DNA of 64,000 bases from contig JABHZL010000034.1 in assembly GCA_018656645.1 (NCBI GenBank), forward strand, positions 1-64,000. The letters run 5' to 3'. Below the pieces are notes generated by a model that searched no databases, was not told where the DNA came from, and saw only the letters and a list, made by a program, of their open reading frames with translations. The stretch is from Phycisphaerae bacterium. Lineage in GTDB: Bacteria > Planctomycetota > Phycisphaerae > Phycisphaerales > SM1A02. Position 1 is the stretch's first letter. Each line of letters starts with the position of its first letter. The position numbers and the translations under genes were made by a program. Shown here in pieces: positions 25,976 to 34,849 of this stretch.

Positions 25976-26200
25976 GGAAGAGAAGAGAAGAGAAGGAACG
26001 CAACGAGTACCCTTTCGGGTAACAGTTACACGTAGACGTTCCACCACTTCGCCATGTAGGTTATCGGCAGTTCTATGCAAAGAACACCACCCAATTTGAA
26101 GAAAAGTCTTCAAAAACTTTATATTTGTTTGCAACCCATGAAGTACCAAAAACTTGCGCAGGGTATATTTTTTTGAGGTTTTTATCGGCTGTTGCACAAT
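25938..26200 (-). ncRNA. candidate structured non-coding RNA
   Basis: The 371-base gap before addB holds no credible gene, yet ends (minus strand) in a strong terminator. Upstream of that, the minus strand has a row of stems: TTGAAG-ACTTTT-CTTCAA, TTCT-TTGCAT-AGAA, GCC...GGC, and a long arm GGAACG...CGTTCC capped by ACCC-GAAA-GGGT. A pyrimidine tract (TTCTC repeats) precedes the terminator. Signature sequences of RNase P RNA, tmRNA and SRP RNA were looked for and not found. 6S RNA is possible but unproven. The 5' end is not defined; 26200 is a guess. A short open frame (26197 to 25946) has no protein-like features. Confidence 0.45.
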
Positions 26201-26345
26201 TTTTCTAAGTCTATATTGTGCAAATAGTTGCCTCTAATGCGTGGAACATTCGCTATATATCTGAAAGTGTAAAACTCACATTCGTCGGTGAGCACTGACA
26301 CAATGTTGTCAGCCTTTTGGGGGGGAGTCTGCTACTCTTTCACAC

Positions 26346-29192
26346 ATGACATCGATCAATAGACACTTCTTGGGATGGGACAAGCCGTTCCTGTTTGAGA
26401 CAGCCAACTGGTTGCAAGAGCATTACTTGCAAGACCAACTTGGAAACAATGAAAACCTCCTTGTCCTTGTTTCGGGGCAAGAAGTTGGAAGAAGGCTACA
26501 GCGTATTTTGATCGGCAATGCCGCAAAAAGGAACAGCGCTGTAGTCCTACCTATGATCGAAACGACGTCGCAATGCTTTGATCATTTGATGGGGAACAGC
26601 GATCAAATCGCAGATCAAGCCACAACGCTCATGGCAACGGCGAGTGTGCTTCGGAAGATGCGCGGTGAGGAACTTCTCGAAATTATTGGAAATCGACATC
26701 CTGAACTTGATGATGTGCCTGCTTGGGTTGCACTTGCAGAACAAGCTTGCACTGCTATGGCAACACTCTCTGGTGGAGGTTTAACTCCACAAAGAACATC
26801 GTGGCCAGAAGCGGCGCAGGTGATGTTGACGGAAAGTGCTGAAAAAAGATTTGATACATTAGAGTTGATTCAACAACGAGTAAAAAATCTACTACTTGAA
26901 AATGGGTTATGTCTTCTTGAAACGAAGAGAATGGAGCTTCTTGATGAGGAACAGCAGGTTCAACTTCAAGGTATAGATCACGTTGTCCTCGTTGGGACTA
27001 CAGATATTTCAGGAATGGTGTTAAAAACCATTGATCGTATAAGCAAGGCTGGCGTGCCTGTTGATTCTCTTATTCGTGCTCCGAAGTCAGAGTCGGAGGG
27101 ATTCGACGAGTATGGGTGTGTTGATACTGACTATTGGTCAAAAGCGATGATTGACATTTCTGAGGATCGTATTCAAGTTGCAGGTTCACCAAGTAGTCAA
27201 GCAGCATCCGTTATCCGAGAACTTTCACTCGTCAAGAATACATATTCTCCCGACCAAATCATCGTGGCGTCGACTGATGAGTCGTTGGTTCCAATTATTC
27301 AACGGCATCTTTCTGGCCATGACATCAAAAATAGATTCGCAGGTGGAAAATCTTTGCTTGAAACACCAGTGGCTCGCTTGTTAAAAGCGGTCGCACAACT
27401 TGTACAAACGCAAACTTTTTCAGCATACGCAGCTCTTGTCAGGCATCCTGATTTATATTCATTATTAGATGTACAGGAATCAACGTTGAAAGCACTCGAT
27501 CAATATTCAATGGAATTCGTTCCGGAGTTTGTTGATCCCGATGGATGGGTTGTACCCAAAAGGCAGTTTAAATCCATCGAAGCGTTGGTTTCTCTGCACA
27601 AGCGTACATTTGATTTCATTAGAATTTGTAGTTCGTTGCAAACCGAACGGGCGGAGTGCGCAACGTGTGCAAGTGTTGTCCGTTCATTGTTGTTGAAAGT
27701 TTATGGTGATGAAACACTTGATCGAAGCGACCCCAAGTTTGTTTCATTACAACAAATATTTAACGCACTTGACCGCTTTGATGCAATGCCAAGTAATGTC
27801 TCAGAACAACTGGGTCTGCTAGATGCCGCAACACTCATTGGTCTGTTGTTGAGTTCTGTTGAAACATCAACTATTCCTGAATACCCAAATCCTGAAGCAA
27901 TTGAAACAGTCGGATGGCTTGAAGCAATGGCGGCTGATGCTCCATGTTTGATTGTTGTTGGAATGAGTGCAGATTTAGTTGGTGGGAATAATCCAGGAGA
28001 CGTGTTTTTTCCTGATTCATTACGGGGAGCGCTCGGGTTAGAAACTATTGACAGAAAGCTTGCCCGCGATGCACATGCAATGAAAGCAATGCAAAGTATG
28101 CGTGCAGACGATGGAAAACTTACTTGGATAGTCGCACGTAAAAATACAGATGGTGACCCGTTGACACCAAGCCCGTTACTCCTTCGTTGTGAAGATGGAA
28201 AAGTTCTTGCAGAAAGAGCGAAACGACTCGTTGTTTCACTAGAACGTGAAGAGCCTGAAGTGCCAAAACAATTTACTCCCAAGAGTGAAGGGGCTGGCAT
28301 TCCAATCCCTCGCGTAGATGCATACGAATTTGAACCGGTTGAAAGAGTTTCGGTGACTGCGTTTAAAGATTACATAGCATGTCCTTATCGATTTTGGCTA
28401 AAACATGTCCTTCGTCTGAAAGTTGCAGAAGATGGTGGTACTGAATTGGATCCAAAGCTCTTCGGTGGATTAGTGCACAAGACTGTTGAAAAGTTTGGAC
28501 TTGATATATCTGTACGTGACTCAGGTGAAGAACAAGAAATTAAAAAGGCACTCTCTTCCTACTTAGATGAAGTGGTGCAAGAAATGTTTGGAAATAATGT
28601 TTCAAGTGCAATAGAGGTGCAAGTAGAACTTGCACGATTTCGCCTTGGTGAAGTTGCAAAACATCAGGCAGTGAGTGCCAAAGAAGGGTGGCGGATTCTT
28701 TGCAGTGAAAAGAAGTTGTCCAAAGAAATCATTATCGAAGGTAAACCGATGGTGGTTAGTGGTGTGATTGACCGAGTCGACTTGCACGCAGATGGACGAA
28801 TTCGAGTTTTAGATTATAAAACGGGTGGCGCTACTGCCAACGAAGTGCACTTTAAGAAACGCGACGCACAGTGGGTAGATCTGCAATTGCCTTTGTACAG
28901 GATGTTACTTTCTAATATAAAAGAGCTTGAAGGTAAAGACACGAGTGAAGAAAATGTGTCCTTGGGGTACTTTCGAATTGGCGATCAAGAAACGACAACA
29001 GGAATTAATTTACTCGATCTGCCAGATGAAGCCATGGCGACAGTAGATGATGTCATTACTGCAATCATGTGTGATATTGCAAATAGTAAGTTCGGAGAAG
29101 CGCCTACTGATCCCGCTCCAAAATACAGCGACGATTTTGCATGGATTTGTCAAGACAATAGTATTACTGAAGAATCAGAGGGGGATGATTGA
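26346..29192 (+). CDS. addB: AddB-like helicase-nuclease subunit
   Basis: This is a 948-aa protein with an N-terminal helicase-like region that lacks a clear P-loop (VSGQEVGRRL in its place) and a C-terminal PD-(D/E)XK nuclease (about 680-900): SVTAFKDYIACPYRFWLKHVL, GGLVHKTVEKFG, and the catalytic RVLDYKTGG. It should pair with the next gene in a RecBCD-type complex that resects double-strand breaks. Many AddB proteins carry a 4Fe-4S cluster held by four Cys. Here only the Cys of ACPYRFW and one C-terminal Cys are seen, so the cluster is probably absent. ATG 26346 is the first good start. addA follows almost without a gap. Confidence 0.82.
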   Translation: MTSINRHFLGWDKPFLFETANWLQEHYLQDQLGNNENLLVLVSGQEVGRRLQRILIGNAAKRNSAVVLPMIETTSQCFDHLMGNSDQIADQATTLMATASVLRKMRGEELLEIIGNRHPELDDVPAWVALAEQACTAMATLSGGGLTPQRTSWPEAAQVMLTESAEKRFDTLELIQQRVKNLLLENGLCLLETKRMELLDEEQQVQLQGIDHVVLVGTTDISGMVLKTIDRISKAGVPVDSLIRAPKSESEGFDEYGCVDTDYWSKAMIDISEDRIQVAGSPSSQAASVIRELSLVKNTYSPDQIIVASTDESLVPIIQRHLSGHDIKNRFAGGKSLLETPVARLLKAVAQLVQTQTFSAYAALVRHPDLYSLLDVQESTLKALDQYSMEFVPEFVDPDGWVVPKRQFKSIEALVSLHKRTFDFIRICSSLQTERAECATCASVVRSLLLKVYGDETLDRSDPKFVSLQQIFNALDRFDAMPSNVSEQLGLLDAATLIGLLLSSVETSTIPEYPNPEAIETVGWLEAMAADAPCLIVVGMSADLVGGNNPGDVFFPDSLRGALGLETIDRKLARDAHAMKAMQSMRADDGKLTWIVARKNTDGDPLTPSPLLLRCEDGKVLAERAKRLVVSLEREEPEVPKQFTPKSEGAGIPIPRVDAYEFEPVERVSVTAFKDYIACPYRFWLKHVLRLKVAEDGGTELDPKLFGGLVHKTVEKFGLDISVRDSGEEQEIKKALSSYLDEVVQEMFGNNVSSAIEVQVELARFRLGEVAKHQAVSAKEGWRILCSEKKLSKEIIIEGKPMVVSGVIDRVDLHADGRIRVLDYKTGGATANEVHFKKRDAQWVDLQLPLYRMLLSNIKELEGKDTSEENVSLGYFRIGDQETTTGINLLDLPDEAMATVDDVITAIMCDIANSKFGEAPTDPAPKYSDDFAWICQDNSITEESEGDD

Positions 29193-29193
29193 G

Positions 29194-32100
29194 ATGATTG
29201 ACTTTAGAGAGTTTGAAATCATTGAAGCTTTGGCGGGTTCTGGGAAAACACAAGAACTCATGTTTCGTTTTTTGCGTTTGATGAAAAGCGGCGCAGATCC
29301 AAAAACAATTCTCGCAACGACCTTTAGCCGAAAGGCTGCTGGAGAAATTCGGGATCGCATAATTGAATCTTTGGCAAAAGCGGTTTTAGATACAGACGAA
29401 TTAGATTTGCTTATAAAACACGTGCCTGAAATTGAAGATGGTCAAGAAGGATGTGAATTGCTGCTTCGAGAGCTGTCATCATCGATGCACCGACTTAACA
29501 TCGGAACGATTGATAGCTTCTTCGTGAAGACTGCGCAGTATTTCAGTGATGCACTTGAGATGACTCCAGGATGGTCAATTTTGGATGAGGCACACGAAGA
29601 AGAAGTTTTTACTACTGCAGTTGTTGCGATGACAAAAGAGCACAAAAATACAAATCACTTTGCAAATTTGCTGCGTTGGAGTAAATCAGGGGCGAAGGTA
29701 CCAATTGGTAAAACGCTGAGTGAGATGCAACGGCAAGCGTATACATCAGTTCGGGACACCGATGCCTCAGCATGGTTGTGGGGGGAATCGTACCCGACAA
29801 TGTCGAATGATGATGTTGTTTCTGCAATACATTATCTTTCTACGATGAGTACAGATAAAAAATATCAAGCTAGTGATTTGTTGAAGGCGATTAAAAAATT
29901 GCAATGCAGAGATTGGAAGGCATTCGTAACGTCCGGCATGGCGTCGAAAGTTCTGGATAAAACGTACCAATATTACAAACAGGATATCGATCCCCACATC
30001 GTGGAAGCCTTGGAACCCCTTGTTGAACACGCTGTTGGTGTAATGGCAAATCGGTTGATTGCAAAAAACAAGGGAACGTACGAGCTCATGCACGATCTGA
30101 ACAAGTGCTGGATAGAAGCGAAACATGATCGTGGTTTATATTCGTTTGATGATGTGACATACAGGCTGAGTTTTATCAATGTGATGCAAAATCTCTCTGA
30201 ATTACAGTTCCGTTTGGATAATTCGATTGATCATCTGTTGATAGATGAGTTCCAAGATACTTCGCTTACGCAATGGAGTGTATTGAAGCCAATTATTGAT
30301 GAAATTTATCAATCAGAAAGTGACCGTTCACTTTTTGTTGTTGGTGATGTGAAGCAGAGTTTGTATGGTTTTCGTGGTGGAGAACCTGCACTTCTTCGGA
30401 CACTTCACAAACGACTTGATCACGCAGAAATTCGCAAACTTGATAAGAGTTGGCGGTGTTCTCCACCCGTACTCGATGCAGTAAATACCATTTTTGAAAA
30501 TGCACATGATGCAGGTCTATTGAAGGATCATTCGGAAGGTGCTGCTGAAAATTGGCAAGAGGATTTTATTCACCACGAATCAGCCAAACCAAACAGGCTG
30601 GGATATGCAGTTATTGAAACAGCAGGTGCTAACAATGAAGAATTAGAAGAAAAGAAATCTTCTTTAGCGCTTACTGTTGAGAAAGTTGTAGAGATCGTTT
30701 CTAACATTCACAAAAATGCTCCAAAAGCAGAGATTGGCATTTTGGTTCGTGGCAACACGAAGCAACAAATACAAAGGATTGTGAATGCACTAAGAACAAA
30801 TAAGGACCATCCTGTTCTTGCTGCGGAGTTTGGCGGGAATCCACTGACCGATTCGCCCGCTGTAACGGTTATTCTCTCTGCTTTGTTGATGGCCGATGAT
30901 CCGGGCAATACAACTGCACGCTTTCATGTCTGCAGTTCTCCGCTTGCTGCGCATCTTGAAATGAAATGGAATGGATCAGACAAAGAGTATGCAAGTGCGT
31001 GTAGAAAAATACGCAGGCGGTTAGTATCAAATGGGTATGCAGTTGTTGTTAGCGAATTTGCTGAGCAATTGATTGGTTCGGTAGATGAACGCGAGCGATT
31101 ACGCCTTTGGCAACTGATCGAACTCGCAGAATCAAAATCAGGTGATGTGGGACCATCTGGGGGATTGCGCCCATCAGAATTTGTGCAACTTGTGAAGGAA
31201 ACCCAAGTTCCTGACCCAGCATCATCTCTAGTGCAAGTCATGACTGTCCATAAATCAAAAGGGCTGTCGTTTGACGCGGTCGTAGTATGTGACTTAGACC
31301 AGCCAATTTGGAAGGCACCCAAGTTGATGGAAGTGCACGAGGATCCATGTGAACCTCCTGTTCACGTTGGCATGTATGCAAGTGAATATCTTGATTGTGC
31401 TATCCCAGAATATGAGCAGATGCGAGGTGAAATGCAATCACAGCAAGTCAATGACGCGCTTTGTTTGCTGTATGTTGCGATGACACGAGCGAAGCATGCG
31501 TTGCACATGGTGATTCCAAGTAGAACTTCAAAAAAACACTTGAAACGACTTGACGGATTGTTACTACAAATTATTGGGGAAGATCAAGCGCAAGAACCAG
31601 ACACAATTGTTTGGAAGGCAAAAGGCAGCAAACAAGATTGGTACTGTGAATTATCTGATTCGACCCACGCGGAAAAACCAAAAACAGTTGAACCATTCTC
31701 TTTGCTTCCTTCAAGTGATGACGAAGTTTTCCAAGGCCATGGCGTTGCTAGCAGCTCTCCATCAAGCTTAGAGGGTGGTGGAAAAGTGAAAATTTCAGAA
31801 AGGTTTGATGGAAAAACAAATACTAGTTTCAGTTGGGGAACAGTGACGCACTATTGGTTCGAGGAAATAGAGTGGCTTGGAGGAGTAACACCTTCAGTCG
31901 AGTCACTAGTGGCAAGTGCACCGAAGGAAGAGGCTGTGTTGCTTGGAGAGGAAAAACTTCGAGCTGCTGCTAAGAGCTTTGTTACAGCAATCGAGAGTGA
32001 GTCAATAAAAGCTTTGTTGACGAAACCTGAAGAGAACGTTGCAGTTTTCAATGAGCAAACGTTTGCACTACGTGTTGAGAAGGGCACTGATTTTGCTTCA

Positions 32101-32394
32101 GTTTCAATGAATGAATTGACAGATGTACGTGGATCAATTGATCGGCTAGTCGTCTATTACGACGAAGAGGGTAATCCAATTCGGGGCGAAGTAATTGATT
32201 GGAAAACGGATTCATTCGATGCCTCTTTGCGTGAAGAGAGGGTAGAGCACTACGCTCCACAATTAGCTTCTTATCGACTTGCAGCTTCACAGTTACTAGG
32301 AATCGATGCTAGAGAGATTTCAACGAAGTTGGTCTTTGTGAAGAACCATAAAATTGTACAACTTGATGAAAAAACCCATTTAACAGCCTCATAA
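29194..32394 (+). CDS. addA: AddA-like UvrD/RecB helicase-nuclease
   Basis: This 1066-aa SF1A helicase has Walker A ALAGSGKTQELM (about residue 10), motif Ia TTFSRKAAGEIRDRI, Walker B LLIDEFQDTS, motif III VVGDVKQSLYGFRGGEP, motif V MTVHKSKGLSFDAVVV and motif VI LLYVAMTRAKHAL. A C-terminal PD-(D/E)XK nuclease follows (RGEVIDWKTDSFD, HYAPQLASYRLA). Both nuclease sites of AddAB are therefore present. The start is placed at ATG 29194, two bases after the addB stop, with GAGGGGG as ribosome site; ATG 29185 overlaps addB and has that site too close. Confidence 0.9.
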   Translation: MIDFREFEIIEALAGSGKTQELMFRFLRLMKSGADPKTILATTFSRKAAGEIRDRIIESLAKAVLDTDELDLLIKHVPEIEDGQEGCELLLRELSSSMHRLNIGTIDSFFVKTAQYFSDALEMTPGWSILDEAHEEEVFTTAVVAMTKEHKNTNHFANLLRWSKSGAKVPIGKTLSEMQRQAYTSVRDTDASAWLWGESYPTMSNDDVVSAIHYLSTMSTDKKYQASDLLKAIKKLQCRDWKAFVTSGMASKVLDKTYQYYKQDIDPHIVEALEPLVEHAVGVMANRLIAKNKGTYELMHDLNKCWIEAKHDRGLYSFDDVTYRLSFINVMQNLSELQFRLDNSIDHLLIDEFQDTSLTQWSVLKPIIDEIYQSESDRSLFVVGDVKQSLYGFRGGEPALLRTLHKRLDHAEIRKLDKSWRCSPPVLDAVNTIFENAHDAGLLKDHSEGAAENWQEDFIHHESAKPNRLGYAVIETAGANNEELEEKKSSLALTVEKVVEIVSNIHKNAPKAEIGILVRGNTKQQIQRIVNALRTNKDHPVLAAEFGGNPLTDSPAVTVILSALLMADDPGNTTARFHVCSSPLAAHLEMKWNGSDKEYASACRKIRRRLVSNGYAVVVSEFAEQLIGSVDERERLRLWQLIELAESKSGDVGPSGGLRPSEFVQLVKETQVPDPASSLVQVMTVHKSKGLSFDAVVVCDLDQPIWKAPKLMEVHEDPCEPPVHVGMYASEYLDCAIPEYEQMRGEMQSQQVNDALCLLYVAMTRAKHALHMVIPSRTSKKHLKRLDGLLLQIIGEDQAQEPDTIVWKAKGSKQDWYCELSDSTHAEKPKTVEPFSLLPSSDDEVFQGHGVASSSPSSLEGGGKVKISERFDGKTNTSFSWGTVTHYWFEEIEWLGGVTPSVESLVASAPKEEAVLLGEEKLRAAAKSFVTAIESESIKALLTKPEENVAVFNEQTFALRVEKGTDFASVSMNELTDVRGSIDRLVVYYDEEGNPIRGEVIDWKTDSFDASLREERVEHYAPQLASYRLAASQLLGIDAREISTKLVFVKNHKIVQLDEKTHLTAS

Positions 32395-32476
32395 CGGCTG
32401 GTTTATAAAAACTGACAATATCCTCCGTAATTCACTTGTATTACCAAATTGCACGCAGTATCCTTGCGGTAATAGT

Positions 32477-32497
32477 TGAGAATGAGTATCATTTACA
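32477..32497 (+). promoter_or_regulatory. Fur box upstream of feoA
   Basis: TGAGAATGAGTATCATTTACA fits the Fur inverted repeat (TGAnAATnAnTATCATTnnCA) in most positions and ends 16 bases before the feoA start. It implies that ferric-uptake regulator bound to Fe(II) represses the feo operon when iron is ample. The match is by eye. Confidence 0.7.
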
Positions 32498-32512
32498 ACT
32501 TGGTGTAACGAA

Positions 32513-32776
32513 ATGACTCCTAATACCCTAGCATCTGAAAACCATTGTATTCCACTCTCTCAATTAGGAGAGCGAGAGAAGGCAGTTGTGCATGTAACCG
32601 ATTTAGACGACGGCGAACGAGAAGCGCTTGCCGCGATGGGTTTACATGAAGAGGCAACGTTTGAGTTGTGCCAGCAGGGCCAACCATGCATCATTCAGGT
32701 AGAAGCAACAAGACTTGGCCTTTCTCGCGAAGTAACAGAGCGAATTATGGTTCGCCGTTGTGGTGTTTGTAACTAA
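32513..32776 (+). CDS. feoA: ferrous iron transport protein A
   Basis: This is an 87-aa SH3-like cytosolic protein that helps FeoB. Typical features are PLSQLGEREKAVV near the N-terminus, ALAAMGLHEEATFEL in the middle and TRLGLSREVTERIMVRRC at the end. It is somewhat longer than many FeoA proteins because of an N-terminal extension, and has three or four Cys near both ends (CQQGQPC, CGVC). It lies downstream of a Fur box and 13 bases before feoB. Confidence 0.9.
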   Translation: MTPNTLASENHCIPLSQLGEREKAVVHVTDLDDGEREALAAMGLHEEATFELCQQGQPCIIQVEATRLGLSREVTERIMVRRCGVCN

Positions 32777-32789
32777 TCGATACAAATAG

Positions 32790-34667
32790 ATGACTACAAC
32801 CGATTTGCATCTTAGTGCTGCACGTACAATTTTACTTTTGGGCAATCCGAATGTTGGAAAAACAACATTGTTCAACAGACTTTGTGGGCTACGGAGTGCA
32901 ACGGCAAATTTCCCGGGCAGTACGGTGGAATCCCGTATAGGAAATTCTACTCGTGGCTCGGTAAAGCGAAAATTTATAGATTTACCAGGTACGTACAGTC
33001 TTCATACAACGGATGATCTTGCAAAAGTTTGTCGCTACGCGCTTGATGGTGTTGACTGCGAACAACCAGATACAGTAATTGTTGTTGCTGATGCGACGAA
33101 TCTCCGACGAAATCTCACAATTGTGAATGAAATACTGCATCATGATGTTCGATGTGTGGTTGTTCTCTCTATGGCAGATATTGCTCAAAAATCTGGATTG
33201 ACAATTGACTGCGAAAAACTAGGCGAACATCTTGGATGTTCTGTTGTAAAGGTGAATCCACGATCTGGGGGAGGAATAGATGGATTACACGAAGTCCTTG
33301 ATAATCCACGAAAAACAAATGTCATTCTCCCAAAGGTTGGCGATTTGAAAGCAGTTAATGATTGGGCAAATGAAATTATCGCAGGTAGTGTTGGTGGCAA
33401 GTTAGCAGTTAGCGGCGGAACGCTTACTGATCGGCTTGATAAAGTTTGCACACATCCAGTGCTTGGAATATTTGTATTTGCTGCAGTGATGATTGGTCTT
33501 TTTTGGACAATTTTCACACTTGCAGCAGTGCCGATGGACCTTATTGACACAGTGTTTGGGTATCTCTCTACAGTTGCATCAAGTGTTTTACCAGAAGGAG
33601 CAGTTCACGATTTTGTCGTTGATGGTGTTATTGCTGGGATCGCCGGTACAGTTGTGTTTTTACCGCAAATATGTTTGCTTTTCTTTTTAATAAGTTTGCT
33701 TGAAGATACTGGTTATTTAGCACGAGCGGCATTTGTGATGGACAGAGTGTTGCGGCGCTTTGGTTTGCCAGGACAATCTTTCGTTCCGTTTCTTTCAGCG
33801 CACGCATGTGCGATTCCTGCAATTATGGCTGCTCGTATTGTTCCAGACAGGCGAGATCGACTTGCCACCATTCTTGTTGCACCGTTCTTTAGCTGTTCAG
33901 CTCGCTTGCCAGTCTATGTATTGCTTGTTGGTGTGATGTTCGCAAATCAACCATTTTCGGCAGGGCTTGCGTTTTTTGGTTGTTATGCACTTGGTGCCGG
34001 AGCTGCATTTTTAACAGCATTTATTATGCGTAGGACAATATTGCCAGGTAAATCCAGACCCATGGTGCTTGAGTTGCCAACGTATAAAATGCCATCTTTA
34101 CGTACCGCTGTCCTGAACACAATTGACCGGGCTTGGGTGTTTATTAAAAACGCAGGCACAGTTATCTTGGCAATAGTAGTTGTACTTTGGTGGTTATCTG
34201 CATATCCAAAAGGTGAACCCACACACGACGAAACGCTAGATGCAACGACGCAATTATCTGAATCCTATGCAGGAAAAATTGGTCAATTTGTATCACCAGT
34301 CTTTGCTCCGTTAGGGTATGACTGGAAATTAACTGTGGGGGTGATGACAAGTTTTGCAGCGAGGGAAGTGTTTGTCTCGACAATAGCAGTTCTCGTTTCG
34401 GGAAGCGATGATGTTGAAGATGAAACGATTATGGAAAAAATAGAAAACGCAAAACGTGCTGATGGTTCTCCTATTTTTAACATACCTACTTCAGCAAGCC
34501 TTCTTGTTTTCTTCGTGCTTGCAATGCAATGTTTGCCGACGATCGCAGTAACACGACGTGAAACCGGTTCGTGGAATTGGGCTTTTCTTCAACTTGGATA
34601 TATGACGGTGCTTGCTTGGGTGTGTGCGTTTATTACTTTTCAGGTTGTTTCTGGAATCGTCGCGTGA
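32790..34667 (+). CDS. feoB: ferrous iron transporter B
   Basis: This 625-aa inner-membrane Fe(II) transporter has an N-terminal G domain (G1 GNPNVGKTTLFN near residue 16, G3 DLPGTYSL) and a C-terminal membrane region with Gate motifs (LPEG...CLLFFLISLLEDTGYLARAAF, PFFSCSARLPVYVLL, TSFAAREVFVST). It is shorter than E. coli FeoB (773 aa). The G4 position reads VLSMADIAQKSG, with Ser where Asn of NxxD is usual. It overlaps the next small gene (TGATG) and sits in a Fur-controlled operon. Confidence 0.93.
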   Translation: MTTTDLHLSAARTILLLGNPNVGKTTLFNRLCGLRSATANFPGSTVESRIGNSTRGSVKRKFIDLPGTYSLHTTDDLAKVCRYALDGVDCEQPDTVIVVADATNLRRNLTIVNEILHHDVRCVVVLSMADIAQKSGLTIDCEKLGEHLGCSVVKVNPRSGGGIDGLHEVLDNPRKTNVILPKVGDLKAVNDWANEIIAGSVGGKLAVSGGTLTDRLDKVCTHPVLGIFVFAAVMIGLFWTIFTLAAVPMDLIDTVFGYLSTVASSVLPEGAVHDFVVDGVIAGIAGTVVFLPQICLLFFLISLLEDTGYLARAAFVMDRVLRRFGLPGQSFVPFLSAHACAIPAIMAARIVPDRRDRLATILVAPFFSCSARLPVYVLLVGVMFANQPFSAGLAFFGCYALGAGAAFLTAFIMRRTILPGKSRPMVLELPTYKMPSLRTAVLNTIDRAWVFIKNAGTVILAIVVVLWWLSAYPKGEPTHDETLDATTQLSESYAGKIGQFVSPVFAPLGYDWKLTVGVMTSFAAREVFVSTIAVLVSGSDDVEDETIMEKIENAKRADGSPIFNIPTSASLLVFFVLAMQCLPTIAVTRRETGSWNWAFLQLGYMTVLAWVCAFITFQVVSGIVA

Positions 34668-34822
34668 TGCCATTTGATTCATTGCAATTTTGGATTGTGA
34701 CAATCATTTTTCTCTTCGCTTTGTTTGTACTTGTACGCCCAATGTTGAAAAAAAATGTACGTCGATCTTGCGGATGTTCTAAAAGACCTCAAAAAATCAA
34801 ACTCACCATCGACGGCAAATAA
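34667..34822 (+). CDS. small FeoB-associated Cys-containing membrane protein
   Basis: This is a 51-aa protein with one membrane helix (FWIVTIIFLFALFVLV) and a basic tail with SCGCSKRPQK. Small proteins of this layout commonly follow feoB, and Cys pairs may bind iron or an Fe-S cluster. Its ATG overlaps the feoB stop codon, so it is translated with it. The longer frame that begins at 34571 lies inside feoB and is not used. Confidence 0.75.
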   Translation: MPFDSLQFWIVTIIFLFALFVLVRPMLKKNVRRSCGCSKRPQKIKLTIDGK

Positions 34823-34849
34823 ATTACCTAGTGGGTAGTTTTCATTCAT

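Noticed and set aside
25976-25997. GAGAA repeats as a tandem-repeat or CRISPR-like element
   Set aside because: Only a short purine run without spacers; it is the pyrimidine tract of the RNA candidate read on the other strand.
26020-26060. Resemblance to a tRNA-Leu 5' half (GGCGAAGTGGTGGAAC, minus strand)
   Set aside because: No anticodon arm or T arm follows, so no cloverleaf can form.
25946-26197. Open frame of 83 codons on the minus strand in the RNA candidate
   Set aside because: Composition is not protein-like, and its end lies inside the terminator stem.
29047-29193. Upstream extension of the addA frame inside addB
   Set aside because: It overlaps coding sequence of addB by 146 bases; ATG 29194 has the ribosome site and begins the conserved domain.
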